From NCBI GenBank assembly GCA_031732795.1, contig JAVMKC010000060.1:41822-105821 (forward strand): DNA of 64,000 nucleotides, in the 5' to 3' direction. This DNA comes from Accumulibacter sp031732795. GTDB taxonomy: Bacteria > Pseudomonadota > Gammaproteobacteria > Burkholderiales > Rhodocyclaceae. This document shows, in pieces, positions 42,816-52,702 of this stretch (positions are counted from its first letter, which is position 1; every line of letters starts with the position of its first letter). The notes beneath the pieces are model-generated. The model was not told the origin of the DNA. It made no database searches and saw only the letters and a list, made by a program, of their open reading frames with translations. The position numbers and the translations under genes were made by a program.

Positions 42816-44252
42816 TTAAAAATGCAACGGTCGCTTATCGCAAGCCAGCGCCGCTTCGTGTACCACTTCCGAGAGCGTCGGATGGGCGTGGCAGATACGT
42901 GCCAAGTCTTCAGAGGCCGCACCGAACTCCATGGCCACGACTCCTTCCGAAATCAGCTCGGAAGCATTGGCGCCAATGATATGCACACCCAGGATACGGT
43001 CGGTTTTGGCGCAGGCCAGCATCTTGACGAAGCCGGTCGGGTCACCCATTCCCAACGCACGGCCGTTGGCGGCAAAGGGAATTTTGCCCGCTTTGTACGC
43101 CACGCCCTCAGCCTTCAATTGCTGCTCGGTCTTGCCGACCCAGGCGATTTCCGGGCTGGTGTAAATCACCCAGGGAACGGTTTCGAAATTGCAATGGCCA
43201 GCCTGCCCAGCGATGATTTCTGCGACCATCACCCCTTCTTCCATCGCCTTGTGCGCCAGCATCGGCCCACGAACGACATCGCCGATGGCCCAGACCCCTG
43301 GCAGGTTGGTACGGCAATGCGCGTCGACTTCGATCTGGCCGCGATCGTTGATCTGCATGCCGACGGTGTCGGCCTGCAGCCCGTCGGTGTTGGGCAAGCG
43401 GCCGATTGAAACGATCAAGCGATCGGCGTCGAGTTTGAGTTCATTGCCGTCCTTGTCGGTATAGTCGATGGCGACACCTTTCTGCGAGACTTTGACGTCG
43501 CCGATGCTGATACCGGTGACGATTTGCAAGCCTTGTTTGGTGAACACTTTGGCCGCTTCCTTGGCGACATCGCCATCGGCAACGCCGAGAAACTCCGGCA
43601 ACGCTTCGAGAATGGTGACTTCGGCGCCGAGACGTCGCCAGACGCTGCCCATTTCCAGACCGATCACCCCGGCGCCGATCACAGCCAGTTTTTTTGGCAC
43701 CGCGTTGATGGCCAGTGCGCCGACGTTGTCGCAGACGATTTCATTATCCACCGGCACGCCGGGCAGATGACGCGGTTTCGAGCCAGTGGCGACGATGACC
43801 TGCTTGGCTTCGTAAACCGTGTCACCGACTTTGATCTGCCATAGTTCGCTGCCCGCAGTACCGACACGACCGACAAAAGCACCGTGACCATTGAGCAGAG
43901 TGACCTTGTTTTTCTTGAACAAGCTCTTGATGCCACTGGTGAGCTGTTTGACGATCGCGTCTTTGCGGGCCAGCATCTTGCCGACGTTGATAGTCGGTGC
44001 GCCGACCTCGATACCTTGCTCGGCAAAGTGATGAGCGGTTTCCTCGAACAGGTGGGAGGTATGCAGCAGCGCCTTGGATGGAATGCAGCCGACGTTCAGG
44101 CAGGTGCCGCCCAAGCGCGGTTCGCCTTTGGGATCGGCATAGGGATTGGATTCACAACAGGCAACGGCGAAGCCGAGTTGCGCGGCCCGAATAGCGGCGA
44201 TGTAGCCACCCGGACCGCCACCGATGACGAGAACGTCGAATGATTTGGACAT
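42816..44252 (-). CDS. lpd: Dihydrolipoyl dehydrogenase, E3 of the 2-oxoglutarate dehydrogenase complex
   Basis: A protein of 478 residues. The FAD site is GGGPGGYIAAIRAAQLG, the redox disulfide is GGTCLNVGCIPSK, the NAD site is GAGVIGLEMGSVWRRLGAEVT, and the catalytic His-Glu pair lies in HAHPTLSEVVHEA near the C-terminus. It reoxidises the lipoamide of the E2 subunit. It is the last gene of the sucA-sucB-lpd set and may also serve pyruvate dehydrogenase. AAGGGAAA precedes the ATG. Confidence 0.97.
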   Translation of the reverse strand: MSKSFDVLVIGGGPGGYIAAIRAAQLGFAVACCESNPYADPKGEPRLGGTCLNVGCIPSKALLHTSHLFEETAHHFAEQGIEVGAPTINVGKMLARKDAIVKQLTSGIKSLFKKNKVTLLNGHGAFVGRVGTAGSELWQIKVGDTVYEAKQVIVATGSKPRHLPGVPVDNEIVCDNVGALAINAVPKKLAVIGAGVIGLEMGSVWRRLGAEVTILEALPEFLGVADGDVAKEAAKVFTKQGLQIVTGISIGDVKVSQKGVAIDYTDKDGNELKLDADRLIVSIGRLPNTDGLQADTVGMQINDRGQIEVDAHCRTNLPGVWAIGDVVRGPMLAHKAMEEGVMVAEIIAGQAGHCNFETVPWVIYTSPEIAWVGKTEQQLKAEGVAYKAGKIPFAANGRALGMGDPTGFVKMLACAKTDRILGVHIIGANASELISEGVVAMEFGAASEDLARICHAHPTLSEVVHEAALACDKRPLHF

Positions 44253-44272
44253 GCTATTTCCCTTTCCAACCT

Positions 44273-44324
44273 CAGAGGCACGGCAGGCACCGCGCGCAGA
44301 GATCGCCTCTGAAACGCGGTGCCT
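44273..44324 (-). promoter_or_regulatory. Nested and alternative hairpins between sucB and lpd
   Basis: In the 85-base gap a perfect 10-bp stem (aggcaccgcg 44285-44294 with cgcggtgcct 44315-44324) encloses a second 5-bp hairpin (44297-44301/44307-44311). A 7-bp alternative pairing (cagaggc 44273-44279 with gcctctg 44305-44311) would exclude the inner hairpin. There is no T-tract. Possible roles are RNA processing or stability control to set the E3 level. Confidence 0.5.
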
Positions 44325-44337
44325 CGCGGGTGAGTGT

Positions 44338-45591
44338 TCAAACGCCGAGCAGCAGACGGGCCGGATCTTCCAGCGCTTCTTTCATCGTCACCAGACCGAG
44401 AACCGCTTCACGGCCGTCGATGATCCGGTGGTCGTAAGACATCGCCAGATAGTTGATCGGCCGGATGACGATCTGACCGTTTTCGACCACCGGTCGATCC
44501 TTGGTGGCATGGATGCCGAGAATCGCCGATTGCGGCGGGTTGATGATCGGTGTCGATAGCATCGAGCCGAAAACGCCGCCATTGGAAATCGAGAACGTTC
44601 CGCCGGTCAGGTCTTCCATCGACAACTTGCCATCCTTGGCCTTGACACCGAAATCGCCGATTTTCTTTTCGATATCGGCAATGCTCATCTGATCAGCATC
44701 GCGCAGGATCGGCACCACCAAGCCCCGCGGGCTGCCGACAGCGATGCCGATGTCGATGTAGCCGTGATAGACGATGTCGTTGCCGTCGACCGAGGCGTTG
44801 AGTATCGGGAATTTTTGCAACGCGGCAACGGCGGCCTTGACGAAAAAGCCCATGAAACCGAGACGCACACCATGCGCCTTTTCGAAGCGCTCACCATATT
44901 GTTTGCGCAATGCCATGATCGGACCCATATTGACTTCGTTGAACGTCGTCAGGATGGCGTTGGTGGATTGCGACTGCAGCAAGCGTTCGGCAACCCGCGC
45001 GCGAAGCCGGGACATCGGTACCCGTTGCTCCGGGCGTTCACCCAGCGGTACTTCGACGAGCGGTGCGGGCGGTAGCGTCGTCGTGACAGCGGTCGATGAG
45101 GTAGTCGGCATCGGCGCCGGCTTGCTGGCGGCGGGTGCTTGCGCTGCCAGCGCATCGGCTTTGGTCACCCGGCCTCCGCGGCCAGTACCCGCCACATCGG
45201 CCGCTGACACGCCCTTTTCTTCGAGGATTTTCCGTGCCGCCGGCATCGCCGCACCGCTCGCCGGTACACTGGCTGCCGGTGCGGCGGCGGCTTCGGCTTT
45301 AGGTGCCGGCGGTGCTGCCTTGACGGCCGGTGCCGCGACGGTACCGGCCTGAGCCGCGGTGTCGATGCGCGCAATGACTTCGCCGGAAACGACGGTGTCA
45401 CCATCGCCCTTGACAATCTCTACCAACACGCCGCCATCCGGCGCCGGCAGTTCGAGAACCACTTTGTCGGTCTCGATATCGATCAGATTTTCATCCCGGA
45501 CAACGGCTTCACCGGCTTTTTTGTGCCAGGAGACCAGAGTCGCTTCGGCAACGGATTCGGAAAGCTGTGGAACTTTGACGTCGATGATCAT
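44338..45591 (-). CDS. sucB: Dihydrolipoyllysine succinyltransferase, E2 of 2-oxoglutarate dehydrogenase
   Basis: A protein of 417 residues. The lipoyl domain (1-80) carries the modified Lys in IDIETDKVVLELPA. A long Ala/Pro-rich hinge follows, then a peripheral subunit-binding domain (AAMPAARKILEEKGVSAADVAGTGRGGRVTKAD), a second Ala/Pro linker, and the acyltransferase domain with the catalytic His in SYDHRIIDGREAV. It moves succinyl groups from E1 to CoA. The ribosome binding site GGAGAGAAC lies in the 12-base gap after sucA, indicating one mRNA. Confidence 0.97.
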   Translation of the reverse strand: MIIDVKVPQLSESVAEATLVSWHKKAGEAVVRDENLIDIETDKVVLELPAPDGGVLVEIVKGDGDTVVSGEVIARIDTAAQAGTVAAPAVKAAPPAPKAEAAAAPAASVPASGAAMPAARKILEEKGVSAADVAGTGRGGRVTKADALAAQAPAASKPAPMPTTSSTAVTTTLPPAPLVEVPLGERPEQRVPMSRLRARVAERLLQSQSTNAILTTFNEVNMGPIMALRKQYGERFEKAHGVRLGFMGFFVKAAVAALQKFPILNASVDGNDIVYHGYIDIGIAVGSPRGLVVPILRDADQMSIADIEKKIGDFGVKAKDGKLSMEDLTGGTFSISNGGVFGSMLSTPIINPPQSAILGIHATKDRPVVENGQIVIRPINYLAMSYDHRIIDGREAVLGLVTMKEALEDPARLLLGV

Positions 45592-45603
45592 GTTCTCTCC
45601 GTT

Positions 45604-48444
45604 CTAGGGCAGTTTGTAATACTCGATCTCACCAAACACGGAGTCGATCAGAGCCTTTTGTTGGGCATTATGCTTGCTGTAGTAGCCCACCGCCGGCGAG
45701 GCTGATGCGGGACGCGAAACCAGCAACAGATGCTGCTTGTCACTCAACGACCGCGACAGGTGCTGCCGTGAGGCGATCCAGTACCACGCCCCCTGGTTGC
45801 GCGGCTCCTCCTGACACCAGACGACTTCACTGGCCTTGGGATATTTGGCCAGTTCTTCCTGAAACGCCTCCTGTGGGAAGGGATAGAACTGTTCGAGACG
45901 CGCGATGGCCACGTGCGGAATTTTTTTCTCCTGCCGCGCGGCGATCAATTCGTAATACACCTTGCCGGAACAGAAAACGACGCGAGTGACTTTTTTGGCG
46001 TTGATCGTTTCGACTTCACCAATCACCGGCTGAAATTCGCCATCGCTGAGTTCTTCGAGCGAAGAGGTGGCATCTTTGTGACGCAGCAGCGATTTCGGGG
46101 TGAACACGATCAGCGGTTTGCGCTGATTGCGCACCGCCTGCCGACGCAGGAGATGGAAAACCTGCGCCGGGGTCGAGGGCTGGCAGACTTCCATGTTCAT
46201 CTCGGCGCACAGTTGCATGTAACGTTCGATCCTCGCTGACGAGTGTTCGGGACCTTGCCCTTCATAACCATGCGGCAGCAACAGCACCAAGCCGCTGGCC
46301 CGGCCCCATTTCGCCTCGCCGGACGCGATGAACTGGTCGATCACCACTTGCGCGCCGTTGGCGAAATCGCCGAATTGCGCTTCCCAGACGACCAATTGGT
46401 GTGGATTGGCGGTGGAATAGCCGTATTCGAAAGCAAGCACCGCTTCTTCGGAAAGCACCGAATCGAAGCACTGGAAACTTCCCTGCCGTTCCTGAAGATG
46501 GCCCAGAGGGTAATAAGTTCCCTTGTCCCAGTGCTCGCGGTTCTGATCATGCAATGCTGCATGACGATGGAAGAAGGTACTCCGGCCGACGTCTTCGCCG
46601 GAAATCCGCACGCCATAGCCGGACACCAGCAATGAAGCGTACGCCAGGTTTTCGGCCATTCCCCAATCGACCGGCAACCGTCCTTCGCCCATCTGCCGGC
46701 GATCGTCAATGATCTTCTTGACCCGGCTGTGCAAGGTGAAATTTTCCGGAATGGTCGTCAAACGCTCGGCAAGACGTTGCAACTCGACCAACGGAACTTT
46801 GGTATCGCAGTTTTCGATGTATTTTTCGGGCAGGAATGACATCCAGTCGATGGTCATCGGATGGCGATAGCCGGCAATCACCGGGTTGTACAGCAATTCA
46901 CCGCGGTCGAGATGCGCGCGGTAATCGGCAATGATCTCATCCGGTCCTTCCGGCGGAAGAATTCCCTCGGCCACCAGTTTGTCGGCGTACAGCTTGCGCG
47001 TTCCCGGATGCATCTGGATTTTTTTGTACATCAGCGGCTGGGTGACCATCGGCTCGTCTTGTTCGTTATGGCCGAGCTTGCGGAAACAGACGATATCGAC
47101 CACCACATCTTTGCGGAAGGTCTTGCGGTAATCGGCGGCGATGCCAGTGACCAGCGCCACCGCCTCAGGATCGTCGCCGTTGACGTGAAAGATCGGCGCC
47201 TCGGCCATCTTGAAGATATCGGTACAGTACAGCGAGGAACGGTAATCACGCGGATCGGAGGTGGTGAAACCGATCTGGTTGTTGACCACGATATGCACCG
47301 TTCCGCCGACACCGTAACCACGGGTTTGACCGAAATTCAAGGTTTCCTGGTTGACACCCTGACCGGCAACGGCGGCGTCGCCATGAATCAGCACCGAAAG
47401 CACCTTTTCCTTGCCGTTCTGACCTCGCCGGTGCTGCCGCGAATAAACCGAGCCGACGACGACCGGATTGACAATTTCGAGGTGTGACGGATTGAACGAC
47501 AACGTCAGATGGCAAGGGCCGCCAGGCGTCGAAACATCGGACGAATAACCCATGTGATATTTGACGTCGCCGGCGGTCAGATTCTGAGCCTTCTTACCTT
47601 CGAATTCATCGAAGAGCATCGCCGGCGCCTTCCCTAAGGTGTTGACCAGGACGTTGAGTCGGCCGCGGTGCGCCATGCCGATGACGATTTCATCGACTCC
47701 GCCAGCACCGGACACCCGGATCAGCTCATCGAGGGCAACGATCAGTGATTCGCCGCCTTCGAGCGAAAAACGCTTCTGCCCGACATAGCGGGTATGCAGA
47801 TAACGTTCGAGCGTTTCGGCCGCGGTCAGCCGTTCGAGCATCCGTTTGCGCTCATCCGGCGTGTAACTCGGTTTGGAATGTATCCGTTCCAGACGATCCT
47901 GAATCCAGCGCTTTTCGGCATGGGTGCTGATGTACATGTACTCGACGCCGATCGAGCCGCAGTAAGTGGCTTTCAGCGCATCGTAGATTTGCCCGAAGGT
48001 TGCCCGTTCGGGAACGCCGCGAAACGATCCGGCATTGAACATGGTATGCAGGTCGACATCGCCCAGACCGTAATAGGCCGGATCCAATTGCGGAATATCG
48101 GGCCGCGGCGTGCGTTTGAGCGGGTCGAGATTGGCCCAACGATCGCCAAGGAAGCGATAGGCAGTGATCATCTGCAACAGGCGAACCTGCTTTTTCTCAT
48201 CAACCGGCGCGACGGCGGCCGCACGGTAGCCACCCTTCTTCGCCTGATCGGCAAAGGCATTGATCACCGGCAGATGGGGAACGTCGCGTGCTGCATAGCC
48301 CGGCAACTGCGCCAACTTGTCGAAATATTCGCGCCATTGCTCGGAGACCGAACCCGGGTTGTCGAGATAGTTCTCGTACAATTCCTCGACAAAAGGCGCG
48401 TTACCACCAAAGAGGAGAGAGTTACCGAAAAGCTGATTCATCAT
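45604..48444 (-). CDS. sucA: 2-oxoglutarate dehydrogenase E1 component
   Basis: A protein of 946 residues, thiamine diphosphate-dependent, decarboxylating 2-oxoglutarate. It has the short N-terminal E2-binding segment (LFGNSLLFGGNAPFVEELYENYLDNPGSV), the ThDP region GDAAVAGQGVNQETLN, and HRGRLNVLVNTLGK. The C-terminal part has HGYEGQGPEHSSARIERY. Two adjacent ATGs exist (48444 and 48441); AGGTAACTGCC favours the first. A strong terminator lies between gltA and sucA, so sucA should have its own promoter, although none stands out. Confidence 0.97.
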   Translation of the reverse strand: MMNQLFGNSLLFGGNAPFVEELYENYLDNPGSVSEQWREYFDKLAQLPGYAARDVPHLPVINAFADQAKKGGYRAAAVAPVDEKKQVRLLQMITAYRFLGDRWANLDPLKRTPRPDIPQLDPAYYGLGDVDLHTMFNAGSFRGVPERATFGQIYDALKATYCGSIGVEYMYISTHAEKRWIQDRLERIHSKPSYTPDERKRMLERLTAAETLERYLHTRYVGQKRFSLEGGESLIVALDELIRVSGAGGVDEIVIGMAHRGRLNVLVNTLGKAPAMLFDEFEGKKAQNLTAGDVKYHMGYSSDVSTPGGPCHLTLSFNPSHLEIVNPVVVGSVYSRQHRRGQNGKEKVLSVLIHGDAAVAGQGVNQETLNFGQTRGYGVGGTVHIVVNNQIGFTTSDPRDYRSSLYCTDIFKMAEAPIFHVNGDDPEAVALVTGIAADYRKTFRKDVVVDIVCFRKLGHNEQDEPMVTQPLMYKKIQMHPGTRKLYADKLVAEGILPPEGPDEIIADYRAHLDRGELLYNPVIAGYRHPMTIDWMSFLPEKYIENCDTKVPLVELQRLAERLTTIPENFTLHSRVKKIIDDRRQMGEGRLPVDWGMAENLAYASLLVSGYGVRISGEDVGRSTFFHRHAALHDQNREHWDKGTYYPLGHLQERQGSFQCFDSVLSEEAVLAFEYGYSTANPHQLVVWEAQFGDFANGAQVVIDQFIASGEAKWGRASGLVLLLPHGYEGQGPEHSSARIERYMQLCAEMNMEVCQPSTPAQVFHLLRRQAVRNQRKPLIVFTPKSLLRHKDATSSLEELSDGEFQPVIGEVETINAKKVTRVVFCSGKVYYELIAARQEKKIPHVAIARLEQFYPFPQEAFQEELAKYPKASEVVWCQEEPRNQGAWYWIASRQHLSRSLSDKQHLLLVSRPASASPAVGYYSKHNAQQKALIDSVFGEIEYYKLP

Positions 48445-48511
48445 GGCAGTTACCTGTCTTCACCGTGCTGGTCCGAATTGAAAAAACCTGTGGTGGAGAG
48501 ACCACAGCATG

Positions 48512-48539
48512 AAAAAAGGGCGGCTACTGCCTGCCGCCC
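48512..48539 (-). terminator. Terminator between gltA and sucA
   Basis: A perfect 7-bp stem (gggcggc 48518-48524 with gccgccc 48533-48539) is followed on the minus strand by six T residues (A-run 48512-48517 on the plus strand). It ends the sdh-gltA transcript 21 bases after the gltA stop. A second small hairpin (ctgtggt/accacag, 48489-48508) lies further downstream. Confidence 0.85.
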
Positions 48540-48560
48540 CTTTCGAGTCCGTCAGCCGGC

Positions 48561-49856
48561 TTAACGCTGGTTGACGGGAATCACGTCACGCCTGGCAGGA
48601 CCGACGTAAAGCTGCCGCGGACGACCGATCTTGTATTCCGGATCGTTGATCATTTCCTCCCATTGAGTCATCCAGCCGACGGTACGTGCCAAGGCGAAAA
48701 TGCAGGTAAACATCGAAGTCGGGATGCCCAGCGCTTTCTGCACGATACCCGAATAGAAGTCGACGTTGGGATAGAGTTTCTTCTCGATGAAGTATTCGTC
48801 TTCCAGGGCAATACGTTCGAGTTCCATGGCCAGTTTGAACAGCCGGTCGTTTTCCAGACCGAGTTCGGCGAGAACGTCACTGCACACTTTGCGCATCAAT
48901 TTGGCGCGCGGGTCGAAATTCTTGTACACCCGATGACCGAAGCCCATCAACTTGAAATCGTCATTCTTGTCCTTGGCGCGATTGATATAGTTGCCGACGC
49001 GTGAGACATCGTGGATTTCTTCAAGCATCTGCAGACAGGCTTCATTGGCACCGCCATGCGCCGGCCCCCACAGACAGGCGATACCTGCCGAAATACAGGC
49101 GTAGGGGTTGGCCCCGGATGAGCCGGACAGACGGACAGTCGATGTCGAAGCGTTCTGTTCGTGATCGGCGTGCAGGGTGAAGATGGTGTCCAGTGCATGC
49201 ACCAGCACCGGGTTGGGCTTGTATTGTTCGCAAGGCGTGCCGAACATCATGTGCATGAAGTTGGCAGTGTAATCGAGGTCGTTGCGCGGGTACATGAACG
49301 GCTCGCCGCGATGGTATTTGTAAGCCATGGCGACGACCGTCGGCAACTTGGCGACGATGCGGTTGAAGCTGATGTTCTGATGTTCGAGATCGGAAAAATC
49401 CTCGGCTTCGTGGTAGAACGCGGAGAGCGCGCCAACGACACCCACCAGCACGGCCATCGGATGCGCATCGCGACGAAAGCCCTGGAAGAACTTTACCAGT
49501 TGCTCATGCACCATCGTGTGCTGCTTGATGTTCTGTTCGAAGGTGGTTTTCTGCGCGACGGTCGGCAATTCTCCGTGCCACAGGAGGTAGGCCACCTCCA
49601 GAAAGTTGCATTGCTCAGCAAGCTGTTCGATGGGATAACCGCGATACAGCAGTTCACCTTTGTCGCCATCAATGAACGTGACCGTCGATTTGCAACTCGC
49701 AGTCGATAAATAGCCCGAGTCGTAAGTGAATAACCCGGTCTTGCCGCCCAGCGTGCGAATATCGATGCAGTCGTTCCCATGGGTGGGCGTCATGATCGGA
49801 AATTCGACGGGAGCCTGGCCCTCGATGGTCAGAATTGCTTTGCGTTCGGTCGTCAT
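48561..49856 (-). CDS. gltA: Citrate synthase
   Basis: A protein of 431 residues, the hexameric type II form of Gram-negative bacteria. It has the N-terminal small domain (GLFTYDSGYLSTASCKSTVTFIDG), catalytic His in LHADHEQNASTSTVRL, and the GFGHRVYKNFDPRA substrate loop with the catalytic Asp downstream. It condenses oxaloacetate and acetyl-CoA. It is read after sdhE with a 69-base gap and followed by a terminator. Confidence 0.97.
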   Translation of the reverse strand: MTTERKAILTIEGQAPVEFPIMTPTHGNDCIDIRTLGGKTGLFTYDSGYLSTASCKSTVTFIDGDKGELLYRGYPIEQLAEQCNFLEVAYLLWHGELPTVAQKTTFEQNIKQHTMVHEQLVKFFQGFRRDAHPMAVLVGVVGALSAFYHEAEDFSDLEHQNISFNRIVAKLPTVVAMAYKYHRGEPFMYPRNDLDYTANFMHMMFGTPCEQYKPNPVLVHALDTIFTLHADHEQNASTSTVRLSGSSGANPYACISAGIACLWGPAHGGANEACLQMLEEIHDVSRVGNYINRAKDKNDDFKLMGFGHRVYKNFDPRAKLMRKVCSDVLAELGLENDRLFKLAMELERIALEDEYFIEKKLYPNVDFYSGIVQKALGIPTSMFTCIFALARTVGWMTQWEEMINDPEYKIGRPRQLYVGPARRDVIPVNQR

Positions 49857-49925
49857 TGGTTAATCCCCGTTCAGTGGTTGAGGTCACAGCTATGAACAGG
49901 AAGCAGCCAGACTATGGCAACTTCC

Positions 49926-50180
49926 TTACTTGACTCTTACGTTGCGCAATAGCGCAATCACTTCGGCTTCAATGACGTCTGCACACTGACGGCTGCCGTT
50001 GATCAGCGGCCACAGTTCCAGATCTTCCTTATCTGCCAAAGCGACAAACGCATCCGCCTGCGCCGGGCCCAGCGTGGGGAAGATCGTTTCGAGAAACTCC
50101 CCCAGCAACAGGTCCATTTCCAGCATTGCGCGGCGGGTGCACCGCCAGCGCAGACGGTTGAGTTTTTCCCGATCTTCCAT
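49926..50180 (-). CDS. sdhE: SdhE FAD assembly factor
   Basis: A protein of 84 residues with the RRWRCTRRxMLEMD motif (LRWRCTRRAMLEMDLLLGEF) that marks SdhE/SDH5. The RGxxE-type surface helps attach FAD covalently to SdhA. ATG at 50180 overlaps the sdhB stop (TGATG), so the genes are coupled. A longer upstream frame is only read-through of the sdhB tail. Confidence 0.93.
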   Translation of the reverse strand: MEDREKLNRLRWRCTRRAMLEMDLLLGEFLETIFPTLGPAQADAFVALADKEDLELWPLINGSRQCADVIEAEVIALLRNVRVK

Positions 50181-50893
50181 CAGATCGCGCGTCGAACCAT
50201 CATTTCCTTGATCTTGCCGATGGCCCGGGTCGGGTTCAACCCTTTGGGACACACGTCAACGCAATTCATGATGGTATGGCAACGGAACAAACGATACGGG
50301 TCTTCGAGATCGTCCAAGCGCTCGTTGGTCGCCTGGTCGCGGGTATCGGCAATAAAACGATACGCGTTGAGCAGGCCGGCGGGACCGACGAATTTGTCGG
50401 GGTTCCACCAGAACGACGGGCAAGACGTCGAACAGCACGCACAGAGAATGCATTCGTACAAGCCGTTGAGTTCTTCGCGGTCTTCCGGCGATTGGAGCCG
50501 CTCGCGGTCCGGGCGCGGACCGTCGTTGATCAGGTATGGCTTGATCGAGTGGTATTGCTTGAAGAACTGGGTCATGTCGACGATCAGGTCGCGAATCACC
50601 GGCAGACCGGGCAGCGGCCGCAGAACCACCGGCTGCTTGAGGTCCTTGATTTCAGTGAGGCAGGCAAGCCCGTTCTTGCCGTTGATGTTCATCGCGTCCG
50701 ATCCACAAATGCCTTCACGGCACGAACGGCGGTACGACAACGAATCGTCCTTGGCTTTCAAACGCGTCAGGATGTCGAGCAGTTTGCGGTCGACGTCGAA
50801 ATTGACCTCGACAGAAATGTCCTGCATGTACGGCGCATTATCCTTGTCGGGATCGTAGCGGTAAATCTTGAACTGCATGGTACTGGTGGCCAT
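50180..50893 (-). CDS. sdhB: Succinate dehydrogenase iron-sulfur subunit
   Basis: A protein of 237 residues carrying three Fe-S clusters. The 2Fe-2S site is CREGICGSDAMNINGKNGLAC, the 4Fe-4S site includes CILCACCSTSCPSFWW, and the 3Fe-4S site CHTIMNCVDVCPKGL. I use the second of two close ATGs (50893) because AAGGAG then lies at proper spacing; the first (50899) would be only three bases from it. It connects SdhA flavin to the quinone in the membrane domain. Confidence 0.96.
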   Translation of the reverse strand: MATSTMQFKIYRYDPDKDNAPYMQDISVEVNFDVDRKLLDILTRLKAKDDSLSYRRSCREGICGSDAMNINGKNGLACLTEIKDLKQPVVLRPLPGLPVIRDLIVDMTQFFKQYHSIKPYLINDGPRPDRERLQSPEDREELNGLYECILCACCSTSCPSFWWNPDKFVGPAGLLNAYRFIADTRDQATNERLDDLEDPYRLFRCHTIMNCVDVCPKGLNPTRAIGKIKEMMVRRAI

Positions 50894-50917
50894 AATCATA
50901 GACTCCTTGACGCTCGA

Positions 50918-52702
50918 TCAGTAGGAGCGCGTCTTCAGCGCGATGGTTTCAACGGATAGCGGCTTCATGATCACCGGTTTGTAACTCAGCCGGTTGCCGT
51001 CGCGATGCCACAAGGTGTGTTTGTGCCAGTTGACGTCGTCGCGGCCGTTGGGATTGGCGGGAGTATCCGGTGCGTCGTCGCGGACATGGGCGCCACGCGA
51101 TTCCTTGCGCGCTTCGGCGGAGACCATCGTCGCCTTGGCCACTTCGATCAGGTTGTCGAGTTCCAGCGCTTCGACCCGTGCGGTGTTCCAGACTTTCGAC
51201 TTGTCCTTGATCTGCGTCACCGCGACGGCCTTTTCGATGGCAATAATCTTGGCCACGCCTTCGACGAGCATGTCCTTGAAGCGGAACACGCCGCAGTGCT
51301 TCTGCATCGTACGTTGCAACTCGAGGCGGGTTTCGTTGACGTCGCTGCCCCCGGTTTGATTATTGAGCCGATTGAGTCGCGCCAAGGTCCGGTCGGCAAA
51401 ATCACCCGGCAAGGGCTGCAAGCCGATATTGCCGGCACGGATGTCGGCGATCACCGTGTCGCCCGATGACTTGCCGAACACCAGAAGGTCGAGCAGCGAA
51501 TTGGTTCCCAAGCGGTTGGCGCCATGCACCGACGCGCAGGCGACTTCGCCAGCGGCGTAAAAGCCCGGCACTGGCGAGTTGTCGTCGCCAACGACTTGCC
51601 CCTTGTAGTTGGTCGGTACACCACCCATCTGGTAATGGCAGGTCGGCACCACCGGGATCGGCGCCTTGATCGGATCGATACCGGCAAACTGAATCGAAAT
51701 TTCGCGGATGCCGGGCAAACGCTTCATGATCGTCGCCGGATCGAGGTGGGTAATGTCGAGCAGCACGAAATCCTTGTTCGGGCCACAGCCGCGACCTTCG
51801 TTGATTTCGGTGACCATCGCCCGCGAAACCACGTCTCGCGAAGCGAGGTCCTTGGCATTCGGCGCGTAACGCTCCATGAAGCGTTCGTTGGTCGAGTTGC
51901 GCAGAATGCCGCCTTCGCCGCGGACACCTTCGGTGATCAGCACGCCGGCACCAGCGACTCCGGTCGGATGGAATTGCCAGAATTCCATGTCTTCCAGGGC
52001 GATGCCGGCCCGTGCCGCCATGCCGAGACCGTCACCGGTATTGATGAAGGCGTTGGTCGATGAGTAGAAGATGCGCCCGGCGCCGCCGCAGGCAAAGACG
52101 GTGGCTTTGGCGTGGAAAGCGACGATATCGCCGGTTTCCATTTCCAGGGCAATCACGCCCAGCACCTGTCCAGATGGGTCGCGGATCAGGTCCAGCGCCA
52201 TCCATTCGACGAAAAATTGGGTATTGGCCCGCACGTTGCGCTGATACAAGGCGTGCAACATGGCGTGACCGGTCCGGTCGGCAGCGGCGCAGGCCCGGCG
52301 AACCGGCTTTTCGCCGAAATTGGACATGTGCCCACCAAAAGGCCGCTGATAGATTTTGCCTTCATCGGTACGGTCGAAAGGCATGCCGAAATGCTCGAGC
52401 TCGACAACCACCTCAGGAGCCATGCGACACATGTATTCGATCGCATCCTGGTCGCCCAGCCAGTCGGAACCCTTGACGGTGTCGTACATGTGCCAATGCC
52501 AATGATCTTCCTCGGAGTTGCCTAGCGACGCGGAAACCCCTCCTTGTGCGGCGACGGTGTGCGAACGGGTCGGAAAGACTTTCGACAGCACGGCCGTTTT
52601 CAGTCCGGCTTCGGAAAGTTGAATCGCTGCGCGTAGACCCGAGCCGCCCGCGCCGACGATCACGGCGTCGAATTTACGTACTGGAATGGTTTGCGTAGTC
52701 AC
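50918..52702 (-). CDS. sdhA: Succinate dehydrogenase flavoprotein subunit
   Basis: A protein of 594 residues starting at GTG. The dinucleotide fold is GAGGSGLRAAIQL, the covalent FAD His lies in RSHTVAAQGGVSASLGN, and the catalytic region includes FHPTGVAGAGVLITEGVRGEGG and GRGCGPNKDFVLLDI. It oxidises succinate to fumarate. The GTG directly abuts the sdhD stop, so translation is coupled to sdhD. Confidence 0.97.
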   Translation of the reverse strand: MTTQTIPVRKFDAVIVGAGGSGLRAAIQLSEAGLKTAVLSKVFPTRSHTVAAQGGVSASLGNSEEDHWHWHMYDTVKGSDWLGDQDAIEYMCRMAPEVVVELEHFGMPFDRTDEGKIYQRPFGGHMSNFGEKPVRRACAAADRTGHAMLHALYQRNVRANTQFFVEWMALDLIRDPSGQVLGVIALEMETGDIVAFHAKATVFACGGAGRIFYSSTNAFINTGDGLGMAARAGIALEDMEFWQFHPTGVAGAGVLITEGVRGEGGILRNSTNERFMERYAPNAKDLASRDVVSRAMVTEINEGRGCGPNKDFVLLDITHLDPATIMKRLPGIREISIQFAGIDPIKAPIPVVPTCHYQMGGVPTNYKGQVVGDDNSPVPGFYAAGEVACASVHGANRLGTNSLLDLLVFGKSSGDTVIADIRAGNIGLQPLPGDFADRTLARLNRLNNQTGGSDVNETRLELQRTMQKHCGVFRFKDMLVEGVAKIIAIEKAVAVTQIKDKSKVWNTARVEALELDNLIEVAKATMVSAEARKESRGAHVRDDAPDTPANPNGRDDVNWHKHTLWHRDGNRLSYKPVIMKPLSVETIALKTRSY

